A stretch of DNA of 52,005 nt from Streptomyces sp. AC512_CC834 (GCF_019049325.1 NZ_JAGMUO010000070.1:1-52005); one strand, 5' to 3'; shown: positions 42,424 through 50,042, counted from the first letter of the stretch. A program made the numbers and translations. The notes: generated by a model not told the origin, from the sequence alone.

Positions 42424-43617
42424 ATGTCGTACGTGGAGATGCCGGGCGCGAAGGTGCCGATCCGCATGTGGGCCGACCCGGCGACGGTCGAGGACGGCGC
42501 ACTCCAGCAGTTGCGCAACGTCGCGACCCTGCCGTGGATCAAGGGCCTGGCGGTCATGCCGGACGTGCACTACGGCAAGGGCGCGACGGTCGGGTCCGTG
42601 ATCGCGATGCGGGGCGCGGTGTGCCCGGCGGCGGTGGGGGTCGACATCGGCTGCGGAATGTCGGCGGTGAAGACGTCCCTGACCGCGAACGACCTGCCGG
42701 GCGACCTTTCGCGGCTGCGCTCGAAGATCGAGCAGGCAATTCCGGTGGGGCGGGGTATGCACGACAGCCCGGTCGAGCCGGGGCGCTTCCACGGGCTGGC
42801 GACGGGCGGGTGGGACGACTTCTGGGGGCGGTTCGACGGGGTGGCGGAGGCGGTGAAGTTCCGTCACGAGCGGGCTGGGAAGCAGATGGGGACGCTTGGC
42901 GGGGGGAATCATTTTGTTGAGATTTGTATTGATATGTCCGATTCGGTCTGGCTCATGCTTCACTCCGGTTCTCGCAACATCGGCAAGGAGCTGGCCGAGC
43001 ATCACATCGGCGTCGCCCAGCAGCTCCCGCAGAACCAGGGTCTGATCGACCGCGACCTCGCGGTCTTCGTCGCGGACACTCCGCAGATGGCCGCATACCG
43101 CAACGACCTGTTCTGGGCGCAGGAGTACGCGAAGTACAACCGCACGCTCATGATGGCGCTCCTGAAGGACGTGGTCCGCAAGGAGTTCAAGAAGGCCAAG
43201 CCGGTCTTCGAGCAGGAGATCAGCGCACACCACAACTACGTGGCCGAGGAGCGGTACGACGGGATGGACCTGCTGGTGACCCGTAAGGGCGCGATCCGCG
43301 CGGGTTCCGGTGACTACGGGATCATCCCCGGCTCCATGGGTACGGGCTCGTACATCGTCAAGGGCCTCGGGAACGCCAAGTCCTTCAACTCCGCGTCGCA
43401 CGGCGCCGGTCGGCGGATGAGCCGGAATGCCGCCAAGCGCCGTTTCTCCACCAAGGATCTGGAGGAGCAGACGCGGGGCGTGGAGTGTCGCAAGGACTCC
43501 GGTGTCGTGGACGAGATCCCCGGTGCCTACAAGCCGATCGACCAGGTCATCGACCAGCAGCGCGACCTCGTGGAGGTCGTGGCGAAGCTGAAGCAGGTCG
43601 TCTGCGTGAAGGGGTAG
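42424..43617 (+). CDS. rtcB: RNA-splicing ligase RtcB
   Basis: A 397-aa GTP- and Mn(II)-dependent RNA ligase that joins 2',3'-cyclic-phosphate or 3'-phosphate ends to 5'-OH ends. Motifs: VGVDIGCGM (Asp74, Cys77 metal ligands), GGGNHFVEI (159-167), HSGSRNIG, ISAHHNYV and SASHGAGRRMSR, where the His is the guanylylated residue. No intein is present. Codons 162-170 are extraordinarily AT-rich and codon preference changes across that point: Ala is GCG in 14 of 18 codons before it, but GCC in 10 of 21 after it. The RBS is GAGGAC. A copy of its last nine codons recurs at 48493. Confidence 0.95.
   Translation: MSYVEMPGAKVPIRMWADPATVEDGALQQLRNVATLPWIKGLAVMPDVHYGKGATVGSVIAMRGAVCPAAVGVDIGCGMSAVKTSLTANDLPGDLSRLRSKIEQAIPVGRGMHDSPVEPGRFHGLATGGWDDFWGRFDGVAEAVKFRHERAGKQMGTLGGGNHFVEICIDMSDSVWLMLHSGSRNIGKELAEHHIGVAQQLPQNQGLIDRDLAVFVADTPQMAAYRNDLFWAQEYAKYNRTLMMALLKDVVRKEFKKAKPVFEQEISAHHNYVAEERYDGMDLLVTRKGAIRAGSGDYGIIPGSMGTGSYIVKGLGNAKSFNSASHGAGRRMSRNAAKRRFSTKDLEEQTRGVECRKDSGVVDEIPGAYKPIDQVIDQQRDLVEVVAKLKQVVCVKG
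42907..42933 (+). other. AT-rich recoded patch inside rtcB
   Basis: Nine codons for NHFVEICID read AAT CAT TTT GTT GAG then ATT TGT ATT GAT: eight end in T and only 6 of 27 bases are G or C. T-ending codons such as TTT and ATT are very rare in this genome. The encoded residues are the conserved active site. Weaker T-ending codons extend to about 42895 and 42972. Confidence 0.9.
43591..43617 (+). repeat. Left copy of the 27-bp rtcB-end direct repeat
   Basis: The last eight codons and stop of rtcB (KQVVCVKG). The same DNA recurs at 48493-48519 with two base differences, one of them the first base. Together the copies bound the 4.9-kb accessory segment. Confidence 0.88.
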
Positions 43618-43662
43618 TCAGGGTGGTGGAGCGAGCATTGCGCATCGCTCCACCGTGCTGAC
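43617..43662. terminator. Bidirectional terminator between rtcB and the homing endonuclease gene
   Basis: GGTGGAGCGA and TCGCTCCACC form a perfect 10-bp stem, extended by GTCAG/CTGAC outside a 3-base internal loop. It overlaps both stop codons, so the gap between the two convergent genes consists of this hairpin alone. Confidence 0.87.
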
Positions 43663-44489
43663 TACGCTGGAAGCGGGGCCAAGCCGTCGAGCAGCTTCGT
43701 GAGGCGGGCTCGACAGGCGTTCCGGGAGTGCCCCAACTCGGCACACGCGTCGTCGATTGTCGGCGCGAGGAGCAGAATCTTGTCCTTCTCGGAAGTCCAA
43801 AGGATGCGCTCCGGACCAGGCTTCTTGGCCGGTGGGCGAACCCAGTTCGTGATTCTTTCGGCAACTGTCTGCTTGCGCCTCAGGGAGAGACACCCCATGT
43901 AGTAGAGGGTGGATGTCAGTGTCTGCGCGGCCTTGCCCCTATAGGTGATGTTGTAGACATGGTCTCGCTGGTTGCGGCGGGGCCTGCGCATGGCTCCGGT
44001 GACCGTCTGTGCGTAGGAGCACACGTAGGTGCCGATGGCTGTACTACTCGTGCTGAGAGAGATGAAAGGCATGCCACGCCTTGTGAAGCCGACCGACCCG
44101 TCGGCGTCGATGAGGCCCCGAAGGTAGTCGCGACGGGAGAATTCGAGGCTCGGTGGGCCGATGTCTCGTGACTTGCGGCCGTAGGGCAGACCCAGGCTAT
44201 TCAGCTTGGTCCTCGCCTCGAGGGAGCACAGTGTCCAGACGGCTGAATGGTAGTTCTCGACGAAGTTCGTGGATCGCGTTCGCTCGACGACGCTGCTGTT
44301 GTACGGCGTCAGGTTCTTGAACCGGTAGAGCAGGTCAACGTCCCGGACGCTGAGTTCGACGGTCAGGCTGCCCTTCTGCCCTGATCCTTGGTATAGGTGC
44401 CCGTCGGCCTGTAGGAAGCCGAACATGTACGCGTACTCGGGGACCGTGAGGTCCATGAACTGGTGAGCAGTAGGCTCTCGTTCAGCCAC
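43662..44489 (-). CDS. Free-standing LAGLIDADG homing endonuclease
   Basis: A 275-aa endonuclease with two LAGLIDADG motifs, so it should act as a monomer on a long asymmetric site: YMFGFLQADG at residues 21-30 (acidic Asp29) and LRGLIDADG at 123-131 (acidic Asp130). The C-terminus, about 229-268 (ILWTSEKDKILLLAPTIDDA then CAELGHSRNACRARLTKL), looks like a SANT/Myb-like DNA-binding helix bundle. No intein splicing blocks are visible. Base composition is less GC-rich than neighbours, suggesting transfer. GTG start with GGAG seven bases upstream. It converges on rtcB, its likely target or former host gene (inference). Confidence 0.88.
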   Translation of the reverse strand: MAEREPTAHQFMDLTVPEYAYMFGFLQADGHLYQGSGQKGSLTVELSVRDVDLLYRFKNLTPYNSSVVERTRSTNFVENYHSAVWTLCSLEARTKLNSLGLPYGRKSRDIGPPSLEFSRRDYLRGLIDADGSVGFTRRGMPFISLSTSSTAIGTYVCSYAQTVTGAMRRPRRNQRDHVYNITYRGKAAQTLTSTLYYMGCLSLRRKQTVAERITNWVRPPAKKPGPERILWTSEKDKILLLAPTIDDACAELGHSRNACRARLTKLLDGLAPLPA

Positions 44490-44719
44490 AGGGAAGCTCC
44501 ACTTCCTTGCTGGTCAGGCTCTCGGTCGGGACGGGCATCCCGGCCGAGGGCCGTCACATTGGATGTTGTGGCGCGAGCCTAGATCGCCAGTTCAACCGCC
44601 GTTCGCGTAATCGGATTTGCTTCACTCATGTGAGTTACTGACGTTTTCTCAGAGGGTAACGATCTTGAGGAAAATTGAGGTCCGGACGTATTGGCCTGAA
44701 GGTTCGGCTGGTGTGTGCA
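44490..44719. other. AT-richer intergenic stretch beside the endonuclease gene
   Basis: About 230 bases with no recognisable gene. GC content is clearly lower than the rest of the window from 44560 to 44700. It contains the palindrome ACTCA-TG-TGAGT at 44622-44633 and probably the promoter of the endonuclease gene. It may mark the outer edge of the decayed IS that follows. Confidence 0.5.
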
Positions 44720-45480
44720 CAGCAGGTGCTGTGGCGGATGAGGACGAGTTCGGTGCTTGCCCGACGTGGGGTGGGGCGCCGTGCGGCACGGTCGGAGACG
44801 AGGCCGGCGATCGCCAGCGCGGGGCGATGACCTGGTCGGGGGACTCCTTGGGCGGCCCGGCATACCCGGCGTCGACCTGAGACTTCACCGATGGGTGGAG
44901 CTGGAGCTGTTCGGCGATGCCTTCGGTGTGTACGGCCATATGGTTGTGCATCCCGCGGGGCCGCACGACCCCGGACAGAAGTATTGGGCCCTGCCCGTCG
45001 CTGAACGTGGTGGTCTTGATCGTGTTCTGTCGACGTTTGCCTGAGATCCAGGCACGGCGCCCGGGACGCTCTGTCTGTAGGCGCCTGACCTGGGTCTTGG
45101 CGGCGTCGAGTTGAGGCTCGACCCCTTCGGCCTCAGCGTATGCGAAGAGGTCCTTCAGCGTCCGCAGACGTATTCCGGGCCGGTCGGGCACAGCGAAACC
45201 ACGGGCCGCAATCAACGAGCGGACCTGCCGGATCGCCGTCGAACAGTCGAGCGGTCGAGCGGTCGACGTCGTACAGCTCGGCGAGAACCTCGTGCGGCAG
45301 CCAATGGCGCAGGTGCACCAGGGTGAGAAGCAGCCGGTCGCAGAAGACCAGCTTCGGTTTGCGTCCGGCGCCGGGTGCCCTACGGCGCTCACTGCCCCTG
45401 GCTTGGCGAAGCGCAGACTGTCGCGTTGCCTCTCACGGGGCAGCGAGCCACTCGCCGAAGTGTGCGCGGTAGACACCGGA
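44720..45480 (-). pseudogene. Decayed IS5-like transposase
   Basis: Reading leftward, one frame gives SGVYRAHFGEWLAAP then a TGA stop near 45434, then RKPKLVFCDRLLLTLVHLRH and WLPHEVLAELYDVDRST. The frame then shifts and continues IRQVRSLIAARGFAVPDRPG, VRRLQTERPGRRAWISGKRR, NTIKTTTFSDGQ and FPDQVIAP-like sequence. At about 44822 an internal deletion removes the distal catalytic part and joins directly to the family C-terminus in another frame (LAIAGLVSDRAARRPTPRRA). A nonsense codon, a frameshift and a deletion mean it cannot be active. No clear terminal inverted repeats were identified. Confidence 0.82.
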
Positions 45481-45602
45481 CGGGTCAGGCTGGGAGCAGG
45501 CGGTGCGGGCTCAGGTCAGCTTCACGACCAGCGCAACCCGCACGGCTGTTCTCAGGTCACGGCCGAATCATCCGGACCGTCGATGCGAGCGGCCGAGTCA
45601 CC

Positions 45603-45980
45603 TCACATGGGTTCCACCAGAGCCGCCCGCCACTCCGGGCGCGGATCAGCCCCAACGGTTGTCCAGTACTCCCGGCCGCGCACGATCTGTCCCTGCTCGA
45701 CGGTCCAGAATGACGCCGCGCGGAACACGCCGAACTCATCGTGTGGCACCTCGACTTCGGAGACCACCTCGTTGCCGTCAGCCACAATCCGCAGCACCCG
45801 AATCGACCAACCCTCCGGGTATTCGCGGTTCACCGCGACGAAGTTCTTGTTGCCAACGATGCGCTCCGCGCTGATCGGCCACTCCACCACGACGTCCTCT
45901 GCGACCAGACCGGCGACGGCTGACCAGTCGCGCGCCTGGATCCGGTCCCACAACGCCTCAACCACTTCCGAAGACTCCAT
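45603..45980 (-). CDS. SnoaL-like / NTF2-fold protein
   Basis: A 125-aa small alpha+beta cone protein of the NTF2 superfamily (VVEALWDRIQARDWSAVAGL, VAEDVVVEWPISAERIVGNK, VNREYPEGWSIRVLRIVADG, SFWTVEQGQIVRGREYW). Members include polyketide cyclases and limonene-epoxide hydrolase-like enzymes, but many have no known activity. ATG 45980 gives the usual MESSEVVEALW start; an upstream in-frame extension to 46010 begins with TTG. It lies inside the accessory segment on the same strand as the sigma factor gene. Confidence 0.85.
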   Translation of the reverse strand: MESSEVVEALWDRIQARDWSAVAGLVAEDVVVEWPISAERIVGNKNFVAVNREYPEGWSIRVLRIVADGNEVVSEVEVPHDEFGVFRAASFWTVEQGQIVRGREYWTTVGADPRPEWRAALVEPM

Positions 45981-46158
45981 GGGAGGCACCCTTGCACGAG
46001 CCACTGACAACCGATCCTGGGGCCCAGGAGCAACCTGGTAAGTCCCCCAAGCAGCAGCCCCTCCCCGCTGCTAATGAATCCCAAGGTCGTAAGTTCAACG
46101 TCTCTGCGGGATCAGGCGTCGACCATTTCGAGTATGCGCGATCTTTGACGGTAGGGAG

Positions 46159-47034
46159 TCACACAGGGTCCGGCAGGTCCATGAGCGCAAGCTTCGCCGG
46201 GTCGACCACGGCGGTGAGCTCGATGATGTGGCCGTCGCCGACGGTGAAGGCGAGCAGCGAGAGTGGGGTGCCGTCTTCGCGCCAGGAGATGACGCCGGGG
46301 CGGCCGTTGACCGTCGCTGCATGTCCTCGTGCCGCACTGCCGGCCACTCGCGCGCGAGTGGCGACTTCGGTGGCCCCGAGCGTGACGAACGTGCCGTTCG
46401 GGGTGTGGACGGTGAACCTCACTTCGGGGTGGAGAACCTGCAGCAGTTGTTCGAACCGACCGTCGCGGGCTGCGGCCAGGAAAGCCTGGACCACCTTGCG
46501 TTGTTCTTGTCCGCTGCTTGCCGGCTGCTGGGCGACCTGTACTTTCCTGCGGGCGCGGCTGGCGAGCATTTTGGTCGCGTCGGCGGATTTGCCAAGAATG
46601 GGGCCGATCTCCGCGAAGGGCACGGCGAACACGTCGTGCAGCACGAACGCCAGTCGTTCGTCAGGGCGCAGCGAGTCGAGGACCGTGAGGAGCGCGAGGC
46701 CAACGGAGTCCCCGAGTGCCGCCAGGTCTTCCGGCGCGGGAGCGTCGTCGAGCGTCACGGTGAATTCGGGTAGCTGGTCGTCGAAGGAGACTTCTGGGCG
46801 CGTCCGGCCCGCCCGCAGGACATCGAGGCTGATGCGGCCGACCACGGTGGTCAGCCAGCCGCCGAGATTGTCGATGGCGTCGGTGTCCTGGCGGGACAGA
46901 CGCAGCCACGCCTCTTGGACCACGTCTTCCGCATCGGCGTGTGATCCGAGCATGCGGTGGGCGACGGCGCGGAGCCGGTCACGGTGGGACTCGAAGGCAT
47001 CGGCGATCGGGTTCGCGGGATGGGTGCCGGCCAT
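46159..47034 (-). CDS. ECF41-type sigma factor with C-terminal SnoaL-like domain
   Basis: A 291-aa sigma factor. Region 2 (FESHRDRLRAVAHRMLGSHA, DAEDVVQEAWLRLSR) and region 4 (LDSLRPDERLAFVLHDVFAV, PFAEIGPILGKSADATKMLA) are followed by an NTF2/SnoaL-like extension of about 115 residues (VVQAFLAAARDGRFEQLLQV through VVDPAKLALMDLPDPV). In ECF41 factors this extension replaces an anti-sigma factor and controls activity in cis. GGAGGTAA lies ideally before the ATG. Divergent from a carboxymuconolactone-decarboxylase-like gene, the classical ECF41 partner. Confidence 0.92.
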   Translation of the reverse strand: MAGTHPANPIADAFESHRDRLRAVAHRMLGSHADAEDVVQEAWLRLSRQDTDAIDNLGGWLTTVVGRISLDVLRAGRTRPEVSFDDQLPEFTVTLDDAPAPEDLAALGDSVGLALLTVLDSLRPDERLAFVLHDVFAVPFAEIGPILGKSADATKMLASRARRKVQVAQQPASSGQEQRKVVQAFLAAARDGRFEQLLQVLHPEVRFTVHTPNGTFVTLGATEVATRARVAGSAARGHAATVNGRPGVISWREDGTPLSLLAFTVGDGHIIELTAVVDPAKLALMDLPDPV

Positions 47035-47120
47035 GTTGTTACCTCCCTGGAAGCTGCTCCGTCATAGGGATGACGCGCACAGGCGCCGCAACGTAACCCG
47101 ATGAAGGAGAGCACTCCCAC
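47035..47120. promoter_or_regulatory. Divergent promoter region of the ECF41 pair
   Basis: The 86-base gap holds the inverted repeat GTCAT-AGGG-ATGAC at 47061-47074. ECF41 factors are known to autoregulate and to drive the neighbouring COE gene from a promoter with a CGTC -10 box; a CGTC occurs at 47060. The full promoter cannot be assigned with confidence. Confidence 0.45.
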
Positions 47121-47579
47121 ATGGAAAACCGGCTCAAGAACAAGAACAAGAACAACCCCGATGTGTGGACGGCGATCCAGCACCTTCAGAAGGCGATCGC
47201 CGCCGGGGGCGTCGACCCGAAGGTGCTCGCGCTGGTCCACCTGCGCACCAGTCAGATCAACAGTTGCTCGGCGTGCGTCTATGCCAGTGTCGCCGGGGGG
47301 AAGAAGGCCGGTGACACCGATGAGCGGCTGCACAACGTCGCAGCGTGGCGGGAGGCGCCGTTCTACACCGACGCGGAGCGCGCGGCACTGGCGCTGGCCG
47401 AGGCTGCCACCCGGCTGCAGGACGGTGCGCAGGGGGTCACCGACGAGATCTGGGAAGAGGTCAACGCCCACTTCAACGAGGAGGAGATCGACGCGATCAA
47501 TCTGGAGATCGCGCTGACCAACTTCTTCAACCGAATCAACCGCACCATCAAGGAACCGGCCGGCCAGACCTGGAGCTGA
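47121..47579 (+). CDS. Carboxymuconolactone decarboxylase family protein (AhpD-like)
   Basis: A 152-aa helical protein with the AhpD-type redox motif INSCSACVYASV near residues 48-60 and a downstream His in ERLHNVAAW. These proteins are peroxidase-like thiol enzymes or decarboxylases. The N-terminus contains an unusual NKNKNN run. The RBS AAGGAG is 11 bases before the ATG. It is divergent from the ECF41 sigma gene, so its expression is very probably driven by that factor, as described for ECF41-COE pairs. Confidence 0.9.
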   Translation: MENRLKNKNKNNPDVWTAIQHLQKAIAAGGVDPKVLALVHLRTSQINSCSACVYASVAGGKKAGDTDERLHNVAAWREAPFYTDAERAALALAEAATRLQDGAQGVTDEIWEEVNAHFNEEEIDAINLEIALTNFFNRINRTIKEPAGQTWS

Positions 47580-47601
47580 GCCCAGCGGGGCTCTTACCCC
47601 C

Positions 47602-48154
47602 TGAGGCTTCGCCAGCGAATGATCTTCGGGTCGGACGCGAAGCCGGGCAGGCGTGAAGCCTTGGTAGGGCTGTTCTGCCAAGATCACGTCCGCTCGAACC
47701 AGAGGCTTCACGTGGGTCACCTACTCTGCCGTGCTCGGCGTCCCACGCCACGTCGTCGAGTTCCTCGCCCGGTTGCTGGCCGCCCACCGGCGCAGGATCG
47801 GCACCCCGAAGGTTTCTCGCGCCCTGGGCTCGTTCCGGCAAGCGGTATTGGTGCTGCGCCGGTTCCGAGAACACGGCTGCGTGCACTGCCCGGCCCGGAA
47901 CGCCGGGATCTCGCAGGCCACCGGCTACCGCTACTTCTATGAGGGCATCAGTGTGCCGGCTGCCCAAGCTCCTGATCTGCAACGCGCTGGTCAGACATGT
48001 GAGTGCGTGCTGCGAGTGAGCCGCGGCGGCACTGAAGGAATGCTTGCGAGCCCTCAAGCACGTCACCCTCAGCCCCAGCAGAATCGGCGACATGGTCCGC
48101 GCCGTACTCGTTCTCAACGGGCACTGGAAATGATCTTCAAATGAGGAAGCCTCA
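47602..48154 (+). mobile_element. Internally deleted IS5-family element with both terminal repeats
   Basis: A 553-bp derivative. TGAGGCTTC at 47602 and its complement GAAGCCTCA at 48146 form the ends, with a matching inner GATC. Between them lie the transposase N-terminus (AVLGVPRHVVEFLARLLAAH, RRRIGTPKVSRALGSFRQAV, HGCVHCPARNAGISQATGYR) and, after a deletion of most of the catalytic domain, the C-terminus (LRALKHVTLSPSRIGDMVRA VLVLNGHWK and stop). It cannot move itself but could be mobilised in trans if a full copy exists. A nested inverted repeat GTGAAGCCT/AGGCTTCAC sits near the left end. Confidence 0.82.
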
Positions 48155-48164
48155 CTCACCAGCG

Positions 48165-48492
48165 TCAGCCCTCCCGGTGCACCTTCGTGTTCGATGCCTG
48201 GGCGCGGGGGCGGACGACCAGGAGGTCGATGTTGACGTGGGCGGGGCGGGTGACCGCCCAGGTGATGGTGTCGGCGACGTCGTCGGCGGTGAGGGGGTCG
48301 GCGACGCCTTGGTAGACCTTGGCCGCCTTGTCCTGGTCGCCGGCGAAGCGGGTCAGGGCGAACTCGTCGGTCTTGACCATGCCGGGTGCGATCTCGACGA
48401 CGCGGACCGGGCGGCCGACGATCTCCAGACGGAGGGTCTCGGCGAGGACGTGTTCGCCGTGCTTGGCGGCGACGTAGCCCGCGCCGCCCTCG
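48165..48492 (-). pseudogene. 5'-truncated SDR oxidoreductase
   Basis: About 109 codons forming the C-terminal half of a short-chain dehydrogenase: the catalytic YVAAK in EGGAGYVAAKHGEHVLAETL, then EIVGRPVRVVEIAPGMVKTD and VADPLTADDVADTITWAVTR. The Rossmann half with TGxxxGIG is missing. Homology breaks exactly where the right copy of the rtcB-end repeat begins, so truncation and repeat belong to one event. The frame stays open upstream to 48599 but that part is unrelated sequence. Confidence 0.82.
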
Positions 48493-48519
48493 GAGCAGGT
48501 CGTGTGCGTGAAGGGGTAG
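48493..48519 (+). repeat. Right copy of the rtcB-end direct repeat (rtcB 3' scar)
   Basis: On the plus strand this reads GAG CAG GTC GTG TGC GTG and then AAG GGG TAG, that is EQVVCVKG-stop, the RtcB C-terminus. From its second base, 26 of 27 bases match 43592-43618. The codons (GTG, GTG) match the style of the 5' half of rtcB better than those of its present 3' end. No other rtcB sequence adjoins it. Confidence 0.85.
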
Positions 48520-48569
48520 TAGGGGTGGTGCCGGGCGAGCCGTTCTTGCTCCCCGCATGGCCTCATGAG

Positions 48570-48600
48570 GGTGGGGGCGCCGTTCGCGGCTGCCCCCACC
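48570..48600 (-). terminator. Terminator of the Nramp-aldolase operon
   Basis: GGTGGGGGC and GCCCCCACC arms with a 13-base loop, 24 bases beyond the end of the leftward transporter gene. Confidence 0.8.
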
Positions 48601-48623
48601 TGTCTCGTCGTTCGGTCGTGCGA

Positions 48624-50042
48624 CTACTCCGGGACGGCTCCCAGCGTCTCCAGGACGCCGTACACACCGACGCACAGGATGGCCACGCTGCTGAGGACCA
48701 GGGCCGTGGTCAGCCAGCCGTTGGTGCGGAAGCGCCGTGGCACTCCGGTGTAGCGCAGCCGCCAGACGGCGACGACCACCGCGAGCAGGAAGATCCCGCC
48801 GCCGATGCCGCCGATCTGGACCATCAGAACGGGCGACTGCATCCAGAGGAAGAAGCAGGTCCACAGCAGCGGCAGGGTCCAGGTGAGGATACGGATGGTG
48901 CGGGTGCGGGCGCGGACGTCCGACCAGTCGATGACGCCGAGCAGGCCGAGGGTGTTGGTCCACAGCCGGGGCACGGAGGCCGTCGAACCGATGAGGGTGG
49001 AGAAGAGGACGCCGAAGGCTCCGACGAGGAACAGGTACTCGGCCCAGGGGCCCATGGTGTCGGTGTAGATCCGCGACAGCGTGGTGATCATCTCGTTGCC
49101 CTCGGGCACGAGGCCCTGCGGGTGGAGCACGGCCGCGCCGATGACGTAGAAGGACAGAGTGCACAGCACGCAGACGGCCAGCCCGGCGAGGGCGTCCATG
49201 CGCATCACCTTGATCCAGCCCTCGGCCCGGCGGGCGCGCTCCTCGGTGCCGTCGTCGGGGCCGGTCCAGCGGGCGTAGCCCTTCTCCAGGCACCAGTAGG
49301 TGTACGTCGTCATCTCGTCGGCGCCGACACCGGTGATGCCGAAGACGGCCAGGGCGATGCCGACGGTGCCGGCCGGTATCTCGAAGCCGAAGCCGCTGCC
49401 CAGTTCGCTCGACCCGTAGCCGTACTCGGTGCCGGGCAGGCCGATCGCGAGGCTGACGGTGACCAGGGTGAAGGCGATGACGGAGACCAGGCAGGCGCGT
49501 TCGACGTGGCTGTACTTGCCGGACTGCAGCAGCAGAATGGCGGCGAGGGTGACGACGACGGCTCAGAGGGCCAGGGAGCCCCAGCTCAGGGGTTCGCCGA
49601 TCACCGGCCACAGCACCGAACAGGCGGCCGCCGTGCCGCCGATGATGCCTCCGCGCTGGAACATCTTGGCGAAGTCCATGCCGATCCACAGCCAGTTGAT
49701 CCAGCTCAGCCCGCCGATGCGCGGGCCGACCTGGCGGTAGCCGTCCAGAGCCGTGCGTCCGTTGAGGATGGTCCATTGGGCCAGTTCCATCTGGACCCAG
49801 ACCTTGACCGCGGTCGAGACGATCACGAGCCACAGCAGCGCGAAGCCGGCCTGGGCGCCGAGAGAGGTGGTGGTGATCAGCTCTCCGGAGCCGACGACGG
49901 CGGCCGAGAGGACGAAGCCGGGGCCGAGATGGCGGAATCGGCCGCGGAAGTTCTCGGGCGCCGGGCGGGCGTCCTCGGGGCGCAGGGTGTACGGATCGGC
50001 CTGCGCGTGGTCCGCGGTGGCGGGGGCGGTGGTGGTGGACAT
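48624..50042 (-). pseudogene. Nramp-superfamily transporter interrupted by an in-frame TGA
   Basis: Reading leftward from ATG 50042, a 471-codon frame encodes a membrane transporter of the Nramp superfamily (FRHLGPGFVLSAAVVGSGEL, LWLVIVSTAVKVWVQMELAQ, DFAKMFQRGGIIGGTAAACS). Codon 160, at 49565-49563, is TGA. Homology resumes in the same frame directly after it (AVVVTLAAILLLQSGKYSHV, FGITGVGADEMTTYTYWCLE). The first span lacks the DPGN metal motif of canonical Nramp (it reads VGSGELITT), so the substrate may not be Mn or Fe. A single base change could create the stop. It is last in an operon with a hydroxyacid dehydrogenase and an aldolase. Confidence 0.82.

Noticed and set aside
42650..42660. 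An intein in RtcB at the DIGCGM site, a known intein position in archaeal RtcB
   Set aside because: The sequence runs through VGVDIGCGMSAVK without interruption and the protein has the normal intein-free length of 397 residues.
44579..44626. A 16-codon minus-strand frame MSEANPITRTAVELAI
   Set aside because: It has start-like and RBS-like features in AT-richer DNA, but it is too short to judge and matches nothing I recognise.
45246..45261. An 8-bp tandem duplication (GTCGAGCG) as the cause of the frameshift in the IS5-like transposase
   Set aside because: Removing one copy does not bring the two transposase halves into the same frame, so it cannot be the sole cause.
49563..49565. TGA as a selenocysteine codon in the transporter
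   Set aside because: Nramp proteins are not selenoproteins, no SECIS-like hairpin is evident right after the codon, and the position is a membrane segment where Trp or Arg is the simpler ancestor.
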